Part shown: piece after piece, positions 57,683 to 64,000 of the stretch
Layout: every line of letters begins with the position of its first letter
Position numbering within the stretch: the stretch's first letter is position 1
Source of the DNA: Melanopsichium pennsylvanicum
Taxonomy: Eukaryota > Basidiomycota > Ustilaginomycetes > Ustilaginales
DNA: 64,000 nt
NCBI GenBank assembly: GCA_900208305.1
Contig: OAPG01000001.1
Location: forward strand, 186,001 to 250,000
Direction: 5' to 3'
Translations under genes and position numbers: made by a program
Notes under the pieces: generated by a model
The model's input: the letters and a program-made list of their open reading frames with translations, nothing else
Databases searched by the model: none
What the model was told of the DNA's origin: nothing

Positions 57683-59443
57683 ATGCTTACCTTTCCCAAG
57701 CGCGCCAACGCGCAGACTTGGGATGTCAATTCTTCGCGCAAATCACAAGAGACCGATGAAGCGAACTTGACCGAATTTTCTCGCATGGCGCATGAGATGG
57801 GCGTCTCCGGTCCTTACGAGCGAAAAGTTGCGCTGGTCAACAAAGCGATCAAGGAAGACATTGGTTTTGGTTGCTTCCAAATCTGGCTCACCTGGCTCGC
57901 CGGGTTTGGATGGTTTGTCGACAACATCTGGTTTCAAGCTCTCTCCATGTCACTCCCACAGATCAAACTCGAATTCGGACCTGCCCATGTTCAGTTCGCC
58001 ACACTCGCCCTCTACCTCGGTCTGCTCATCGGTGCCACTTTTTGGGGCTTCATATCAGATGTGATTGGAAGAAGACCTAGTTGGAATATCACGCTTTTCA
58101 TTTCTGCCGTATTTGGTATCGCAGTGGGTGGCGCACCCAACTTTATAGCACTCGGTGCTCTTTTGTCGTGTCTCGGCCTGGGATTGGGTGGCAACTTGCC
58201 GGTGGACGGTGCTATGTTGATCGAGTTCATTCCATCAACGCATCAATGGATCTTGACATTCCTTTCCATCTTCTGGTGCTTCGGTCAGCTCTTTGCAGCG
58301 TTCATCGGTTGGGCATTCATCACCAATTACAGGTGTGAAACCGCAGACAATTGTCCGAGGGCGAGCAACATGGGATGGAGGTACACTTGGTATGTGCTGG
58401 GAGCGGTAACAATGTTGATGTGGATGGCCAGGTTTTGGGTGTACCCCATCCCAGAAAGCCCAAAGTACTTGATCGGAAAGGGCAGAGATGAGGAGGCCAT
58501 GGAAGTGTTGAGATTCATCGCAGCGCAGAATGGAAAGCAAGTCAAGCTGACATTGGAGCAGCTGAAAGCTGCCGGCGATGGTATCACCACGATCGATGCA
58601 GGGGAAGAGAAGATTACCGGAGTAGCTGACGCCGAAGCAAAAACCGCTCCTCCTACTTCCATTACTGAGAATGTTGATCAAAAGGAGCAAGTCATCGACA
58701 ACAATACCCTGCCTGCTTTGACCACCGTCGACGTCGAAGCTCCAGCAGCAGTATCGACAAGTTTGAAAGGTCGATTCCTGTCAGCTTCTGACCTCTCGCA
58801 ACTGCGCCGTAGTCTGGGCGAGTTTGACTCCAAGCATCTTTCAGCGCTCTTTGCCACTCGTCGCATGGCGTGGAACACGACACTCATTTGCTTCCTCTGG
58901 GGTCTCATCGGTCTTGCCTACCCACTTTACAATGCCTTCATCGCACTCTACCTACAGAATGCAGGCGCGAATCAAGGCGAAACCACCCAGGCCGAACAAT
59001 ACCGCGATCTCGTCATCATTGCGGCATGCGGAATTCCTGGTTCTTTCGTTGCTGCAGCACTTGTCGAATTGCCTTACGCCGGTCGTCGTGGTACCATGGC
59101 ATTCTTCACCATGCTCACCGGTCTGTTCTTGTTCCTCTTCACCACAGCAAGAACACCCGCGGCAGTTTTGGGCTGGAACTGCGCTACAAGTTTAGTGCAG
59201 AATGCCATGTATGCAGTGCTGTACGCCATCAGTTATGAGGTGTTTCCAGCACCAAACAGAGGCACAGGGGATGGGTTGGCAATGGCGACACAAAGAGTGT
59301 TTGGTGTGATCGCCCCCGTAGTAGGTGCATATGCCGGCAGCGCTCCAACCACACCGATCTACGTCAGTGCAAGCTTCTTCATGGCAGCAGCAGGATTGAT
59401 GTTATTGTTGCCATATGAGACTCGCGGCAGGTCAGCATTGTAG
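57683..59443 (+). CDS. Major facilitator superfamily transporter (SV2/SVOP-like)
   Basis: 586 residues from the ATG at 57683; an in-frame ATG at 57608 would add 25 Pro-rich residues. Twelve membrane segments are present, with the MFS loop motif GFISDVIGRRPSW after TM2 and an equivalent PYAGRRG in the second half. A roughly 120-residue hydrophilic loop divides the halves. The start of TM1 (FGCFQIWLTWLAGFGWFVDN) is that of fungal general-substrate carriers related to SV2/SVOP and sugar porters. Substrate unknown; not one of the drug-efflux (14-helix) families. Confidence 0.88.
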   Translation: MLTFPKRANAQTWDVNSSRKSQETDEANLTEFSRMAHEMGVSGPYERKVALVNKAIKEDIGFGCFQIWLTWLAGFGWFVDNIWFQALSMSLPQIKLEFGPAHVQFATLALYLGLLIGATFWGFISDVIGRRPSWNITLFISAVFGIAVGGAPNFIALGALLSCLGLGLGGNLPVDGAMLIEFIPSTHQWILTFLSIFWCFGQLFAAFIGWAFITNYRCETADNCPRASNMGWRYTWYVLGAVTMLMWMARFWVYPIPESPKYLIGKGRDEEAMEVLRFIAAQNGKQVKLTLEQLKAAGDGITTIDAGEEKITGVADAEAKTAPPTSITENVDQKEQVIDNNTLPALTTVDVEAPAAVSTSLKGRFLSASDLSQLRRSLGEFDSKHLSALFATRRMAWNTTLICFLWGLIGLAYPLYNAFIALYLQNAGANQGETTQAEQYRDLVIIAACGIPGSFVAAALVELPYAGRRGTMAFFTMLTGLFLFLFTTARTPAAVLGWNCATSLVQNAMYAVLYAISYEVFPAPNRGTGDGLAMATQRVFGVIAPVVGAYAGSAPTTPIYVSASFFMAAAGLMLLLPYETRGRSAL

Positions 59444-59724
59444 AAGGAAAGCCATCTTCACATAGTATGCATGTAAAATTCAAGGTGCAAAGTTTTTCAG
59501 AAACGATCGGCAAAAGAGCTCACTGTGTACACCTTGTGATCAAGTTGTCGGAGCTTGTCCGCAAGTAGAAGGGCTTTGGAACGGAACAAGGCACACACAC
59601 ACACAGACAAGCGTACACATAAACACACTTACTCAAAGACACATTTACACACAGACCAAACACATATTTAACGGAAGTTGGGCTTTGAATTCCTTGCTCA
59701 TGCTTTCCGTTCGATCAGTACCGC

Positions 59725-60432
59725 TTAGGCTTTGAGGGCGTTCAAGATCTCCTTTCCGACACCGAGCGCGGAAGCAGGGTTCTGACCCGAAATCAAGAAC
59801 TTGCCGTTGGACTTGTCGACAAGCACCTTTTCGCCCCAAGGCTGAGTCTTGCCGAACTTGGCGCCTCTCTCAATCAGCCTACTCTCTACCAACCAGGGGA
59901 TAGCCTTAGTCAAACCCGCCTGCTCCTCCTCCTCGTTGGTGAAGCAAGTCACCTGCTTGTCCTTGACGAGGTAGCTTCCATCGCTGAGCTTGACGTCGGT
60001 GAAGACGGCAGGAGCGTGGCAGACAGCTGCAGTGGGCTTGCCAGCTTCGTAGAAAGTCTTGATGAGCTCCTGCGACGTGGAGTCGACAGGAAGATCGAAG
60101 CAAGGACCGTGGCCACCGGGGTAAAAGATGGCGTCGTACTCGGAAACCGAGGAGGCCGAGAATTTGGAGAGGGGTTCAGTTTTTGAGACCCATTGCTGGG
60201 CTTCAGAATCGTTCAAAAACTTGACCGAATCTTCATCGTTCTTGAAGGCCTCAACGGAGGACTGGTCGAGAGGAGCCTCGCCACCTTTGGGAGAAGCGGC
60301 GACAAGGGTATAGCCGGCATTCTTGAGGAGATAGTAAGGATGGGCGATCTCGGGAAGGTAGTAGCCCGTTGGGTGGTCGGAACCGATGAGCTGGGTGTGG
60401 GAGGTGAAAACGACGAGAATTTTCTTGGACAT
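59725..60432 (-). CDS. Hsp31-type DJ-1/PfpI family glyoxalase/chaperone
   Basis: 235 residues. The catalytic triad residues expected for Hsp31 proteins are present: E28 (YYLPEIAHP), C138 and H139 (AAVCHAPA). IFYPGGHGP is the loop before the active site and FTNEEEEQAG follows it. The protein turns methylglyoxal to lactate without cofactor, limits glycation damage and helps stress survival. Length and motifs match yeast Hsp31. Cytosolic, no targeting signal. Confidence 0.93.
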   Translation of the reverse strand: MSKKILVVFTSHTQLIGSDHPTGYYLPEIAHPYYLLKNAGYTLVAASPKGGEAPLDQSSVEAFKNDEDSVKFLNDSEAQQWVSKTEPLSKFSASSVSEYDAIFYPGGHGPCFDLPVDSTSQELIKTFYEAGKPTAAVCHAPAVFTDVKLSDGSYLVKDKQVTCFTNEEEEQAGLTKAIPWLVESRLIERGAKFGKTQPWGEKVLVDKSNGKFLISGQNPASALGVGKEILNALKA

Positions 60433-61013
60433 GTTTGCAATGGTGTGACGGATGGGAAACTTTGGAGATAGGCCTTTACGTTTGGTTTTGCAAGAGAGTG
60501 CAGGTATATATGGCTTCGGATGAGAGCAGAGCCCTGCTAGTTTGTGAAGAAGAACAAGGAAGAAGATGCAGAAAACGTTGGCGAGTGTGCACGGACGGTT
60601 CGGGCACTTTGACAGTGTGTGTCACTTTAATTCCTCCACATAACAATCTATACCAAAAAAAAAGAGCAGGCAAGCAAAATTTGGCACGAGGCCCATCGGA
60701 AGCTGCCGAAGCCGGGAGGAGCAACACAGGGCGGTGTGTCATCCTGTGTGATTTGCTATGGTGTGACCAACTTCGAAACTGGACTTATGGTGTTATCCGA
60801 CTGCTATTCCCGATATCCGAACGAGCGACAGTTTCAGGCTATGCATTGTTTTTCATGTGCTTCTCATATCGCTCAGGCGTGCTTTTGTCGTTGAATTTGC
60901 CGCAGACAATCGTCAATCCTCATGCAATCTTATTTGATCGAGCATACACAAGAACAAGGAACTCTATTCTTGAATGAGACTGGGCTTTCCATCTGAAGTG
61001 CAAAGTATCAGGT
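60433..61013. other. Spacer
   Basis: 581 bp between two leftward genes; no gene seen. The left ~200 bp are the Hsp31-like promoter. Confidence 0.5.
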
Positions 61014-61799
61014 TCACTTGGGCTGGTACTTGTCCGCAGCGCCATTGAACTGTTCCCTGAAAGCCTCGTCCCACTTCTTTACCAGTGCGATACCCGAACC
61101 AGCGCTGATCACGTCCTGATCCGCCTTGAAGCCCTTGACGAGATCGTCCATGAATTCTTCCACTGTCAACGAGTTGGTAGCGCCAAGATGTTTCTTGTTG
61201 TCGTCTGGGTTTTCCCTCTCCCTGTGCAGATCTGTGCCCACGCTGGGTGGAACGATCTCGACCACTCGAACATTGGTATTCTTGAGCTGCACTCGCTGAG
61301 TCTCTGACCAGAAGTGCACAAACGCTTTTGTAGAATTGTACACGGGGTTGATGATGGAATAAGGGACAAATCCCAGCACGGAACTGACATTCATGATGAC
61401 GCCAAGATCCTTGGACTTGAGATGCTCCAAAAAGGCGGTGGCAAGGTGAACAGGGCCTCGGATGTTGATGTTGATTTCGTTGTCGACTTTTTCGAGAGCA
61501 AGTTTCTGGACTTCAAGTGGACGTTGAACGCCGGCGTTGTTGATGAGACAGTCGACCTCGGGATGCTCGGATAGCACTCTCTTGGTGAATGCTGGAATGT
61601 CTTCGACGTTACCAGTGTCGAGAACATAGTAGGGAGCATCGGAGAGCTTCTTTGATGCTTCAGCGAGTTTAGATTCAGTGCGTCCGACGAGAATGACCTT
61701 TTTGTTCTGGGACAAAAAGTACTGCGCCATAGCATAGCCAAGCCCACCAGCACCGCCGGTAATGACGGCACAATTAAAGTCGAGAATCTTGCCTGGCAT
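61014..61799 (-). CDS. Short-chain dehydrogenase/reductase (DltE-like)
   Basis: 261 residues from the ATG at 61799; a longer frame to 61877 would need TTG and reads through an 18-bp tandem repeat. The SDR pattern is TGGAGGLGYA cofactor loop, VGRTESKL after beta-2 (Arg suggests NADP), CLINNAGVQ, the Ser in MNVSSVLGF, and the YNSTKA active-site pair. VVEIVPPSVGTDL follows. Resembles COG3967 oxidoreductases. Substrate unknown. Confidence 0.88.
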   Translation of the reverse strand: MPGKILDFNCAVITGGAGGLGYAMAQYFLSQNKKVILVGRTESKLAEASKKLSDAPYYVLDTGNVEDIPAFTKRVLSEHPEVDCLINNAGVQRPLEVQKLALEKVDNEININIRGPVHLATAFLEHLKSKDLGVIMNVSSVLGFVPYSIINPVYNSTKAFVHFWSETQRVQLKNTNVRVVEIVPPSVGTDLHRERENPDDNKKHLGATNSLTVEEFMDDLVKGFKADQDVISAGSGIALVKKWDEAFREQFNGAADKYQPK

Positions 61800-61814
61800 A
61801 GCGATAGATTTGTT

Positions 61815-61850
61815 GATAATATTATGGACACCGATAATATTATGGACACA
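61815..61850. repeat. 18-bp tandem duplication
   Basis: Two copies of GATAATATTATGGACACC (the second ends CACA), 16 bp upstream of the dehydrogenase start. Confidence 0.9.
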
Positions 61851-63070
61851 ATTGATGGTGTTTGAGAATGGAGGCAAGGTCAGTATGAAATTGGTATTGA
61901 ATGTTGAACCAAAAGTCAGTTTAGCCTTTGAAAGTGCTGCACAAGGATGTCGATTTGTTCGCCAACGGTTTGAAATGCGGATATACGCCGCTAGATGCGC
62001 TCATGCACGTCATCATCATTCACGATTTGTGATACCTCCTCGAACTTCAACCTTAATCGGCAATCGGGACTTGATCGACAGATACTCTTTAGATTTGTAT
62101 AATGTCGATGTAACAGCAGCGAATTGCAGAATCGATACAGTAACCCTGCCGGTGATTCGCTGACACCGGTCGAGCACCTTCCGACATGATTTCCTATGTG
62201 CCTCTCTACATTCCCGAGGTCCTCGGTTTACCGGTCCACATCTCAGATTCCATGCTGTGAGCTCGTGACCTGTACGCACGTGATGCGGTCAATAGACTCA
62301 TACGTATTATACGAATTCACATCAGGCACGTCAGCGGAAAGCTTTGTATAAACTGAAGCTGTGCACATCCAAATGTACGATCGGCCAACGATGGCAAAGA
62401 AGGAAGATGTTGCCGTGCTTTGCTTCTTGATCATCAATTTTGGTCCAACTTTTAATTGTTCAGTTGGCTTTGCTTGATTTTTGACGCAAATTACAAAAGA
62501 CTGTCGAATGGTTGGTCTTGCGTGCCCACGTTTCATCACACCAAGCCCGAAACCAGAAAGAAAAAGCGCGTTTTTTTGGGTTTTTTTTTTTAATGGGTGC
62601 ATAACCTAAAGGGTCCTCCTCGATTCGAAGGAATTCTGTTAGTGGCGCTGCAGTTGGAATTTTGGCTGTTCTGCTTGACTTGCGGCATTGCTTGCTCTCA
62701 CCCTCGCTGTCTGCTGCTTACCTTGACGCACTTAGATCAAATCCTGTATCTCCTGCGTGTTACGACCTGGTCTTATCTTGATGAAAGCACATCGCGCCAA
62801 CATCTTTGAAATCTGAGCTGACCAACTTTGTTTACAGTGACAGAGAAGACTGAATGAGCACATGGTCAGACAACGCTGCGGTTGCGCCGTCAGCGTGCCA
62901 AGAACAAAAGGGCACGGTCTTGGTGTGTGTGTCTGTCTGTGTGTCCGATGCACAATCAATGTAGGACCGACGGTGCCATTTTGGCGGCGAGTTCCCTCAA
63001 ACCGACGGACAGGGCCAGGCACAAGGTCTAGTAGCCGGGGCATTCTGGCTTCCAGAATCGCTATTTGACA

Positions 63071-63075
<5 letters not shown>

Positions 63076-63115
<40 letters not shown>
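63076..63115. repeat. (CA)20 microsatellite
   Basis: Twenty CA units, uninterrupted, in the spacer upstream of the ZIP gene. Confidence 0.95.
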
Positions 63116-63117
<2 letters not shown>

Positions 63118-63906
63118 GCCTAGCCTCTGCTAATGTGCCCCGATATTACCAGCATTTTGGACAAAACCACAACCACCACGCAACCTTTAGGGTCGTCTTT
63201 TCTGGAAAAATTTCAGTTTCGCTTCCTCTCGACCTGCCCGTCCTTACAGATCGATATCAGTGCCCACTCCCTCCCGCCGCGGGGCGCCGCTGACGTTCCT
63301 TCGTACCAGTCTGATTTCATCGCCATCGCTCACCTCCCAGACTGTTGCGGCTTCATTCCTTGTTCCTGCGATTTCATTCTTCTTTCTTGTCTTGCCGTTA
63401 TCCTAGCTGCCGCTTTGATTTCTCTGCCATCGGCCACTTGTTCTTCTTTGTTCATTTTTGTCCGACGGTACAAAGATAAGCTCCGACGCAACACCGTCCA
63501 AGACGAAGCTGCAACGACATCCAATCACCTACTCTTGCAGCAATCAAGAGAATACCTCACCAGTCTGCCGTTCGGCCCTCTCGCTCAAACTCGAAGCCCT
63601 CTGCTTTTCCATTCCTCTCCTCGTACTTCCCATATTTTCGGAATCTGTGCTCGTCACACAAGGTCCATCAAGCGTTCCTAGCTCGGATTCGGTCTCACTA
63701 TTCAACTACGCTTCTCCCCAACTTTTCGTTCCCCCGGCTTTCGACTCGATCTTTCTTGACGCCTTGTTGCCCTCATCACGAATTCTTTACGTTGTCGGTA
63801 GATCCGTCTTTGTGGATCACATATAAGCAATCGCGCTTTCGGCAGTCTACGGGACTTTCGCCAAACCGTGCTCCCCCATACCCAACTCTTCTCTCACCAT
63901 AGCAAT

Positions 63907-64000
63907 ATGGATGACCAACTTCAGTGCAGCGGTCCCGCCGACAATGGCACTGGGTCCACCCATCTTCGCATTGGCGCAATCTTCATCATTTGGGTTTCGT
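63907..64000 (+). CDS. ZIP family zinc/iron transporter, 5' fragment
   Basis: The window ends 31 codons into a frame that starts at the ATG at 63907. It reads MDDQLQCSGPADNG, then THLRIGAIFIIWVS. Fungal ZIP plasma-membrane transporters (Zrt1/Zrt2 type) begin with a short extracellular leader containing a cysteine, followed by LRIxxIFxI at the start of TM1. The match is short but specific. The rest of the gene lies beyond the right edge. Confidence 0.68.
   Translation, partial: MDDQLQCSGPADNGTGSTHLRIGAIFIIWVS

Larger units (their letters stand above)
61800..63906. other. Long gene-free spacer
   Basis: 2.1 kb between divergent genes. It holds the 18-bp duplication, T runs near 62570-62592 and the (CA)20 repeat. 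The last 750 bp (from about 63130) are pyrimidine-rich and are probably the promoter and leader of the ZIP gene. Open frames there look like chance. Confidence 0.5.

Noticed and set aside
63133..63826. Overlapping plus-strand frames before the ZIP fragment as a separate gene
   Set aside because: Pyrimidine-derived, Ser/Leu/Pro-rich sequence with no domain, typical of a promoter or leader read as protein.
1..64000. tRNA, rRNA or 5S genes
   Set aside because: Scanned by eye for B-box-like GGTTCGAATCC motifs and rRNA landmarks on both strands; none convincing. A tRNAscan run would settle it.

Overview
This window reads as nuclear DNA of a basidiomycete, most likely a smut fungus (Ustilaginaceae: Ustilago/Sporisorium type). 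Genes are mostly intron-poor, and the few introns are 87-126 bp with GT(A/G)xG...(C/T)AG borders. Proteins carry long Ser/Thr/Ala-rich and polyserine tracts. Intergenic spacers hold long poly-T/poly-G runs and microsatellites. Genes lie on both strands without operons. The genus call is an inference; no sequence search was run.

Left third (1-23.6 kb): a partial amino-acid (APC-type) permease, an ICE2-like ER membrane protein, deoxyhypusine synthase, a secreted GPI-type alpha/beta hydrolase, an ERD1/EXS-domain Golgi protein, a Hikeshi/OPI10 protein divergent from the ribosome-biogenesis factor NOP16, an internally deleted Ty1/copia element with two ~237-bp LTRs, the molybdenum-cofactor genes MoaA and MoaC (MOCS1A/B type, directly abutting as TGA-ATG), a UapA-type purine permease and a small repetitive secreted protein.

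Middle (23.6-47.1 kb): a TMEM135-like membrane protein, phenylalanine ammonia-lyase, a Tc1/mariner transposase relic, a stand-alone hydantoinase-B half of 5-oxoprolinase, a Kre9/Knh1-like GPI protein, a decayed secreted-protein gene, a coiled-coil/small-HSP-like protein, a formate/nitrite transporter, a HECT ubiquitin ligase, a monoacylglycerol-lipase-like hydrolase, a MITE-like inverted-repeat element, mitochondrial ribosome recycling factor and a TLC-domain membrane protein.

Right third (47.1-64 kb): a Cue2-like CUE/DUF1771/Smr protein, an alpha/beta hydrolase, an oxidoreductase-like (PF09791-type) small protein, an unrecognised 443-residue protein, a short-chain dehydrogenase, uracil phosphoribosyltransferase, an MFS transporter, an Hsp31/DJ-1 glyoxalase, a second short-chain dehydrogenase and, cut by the right edge, the start of a ZIP zinc transporter.

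Most of the window is ordinary housekeeping and transport content, with no biosynthetic cluster. Nucleobase handling appears twice (purine permease, uracil phosphoribosyltransferase), but the genes are far apart. The most unusual items are the stop-start junction of MoaA/MoaC with a duplicated module in the MoaC extension, the HyuB-only oxoprolinase, the deleted copia element, the 364-bp MITE candidate and the broken secreted-protein gene. No tRNA, rRNA or CRISPR was seen. Many open frames can be lengthened upstream with TTG or GTG; coordinates here use the first plausible ATG. Splice coordinates are read by eye from consensus sites and frame continuity.
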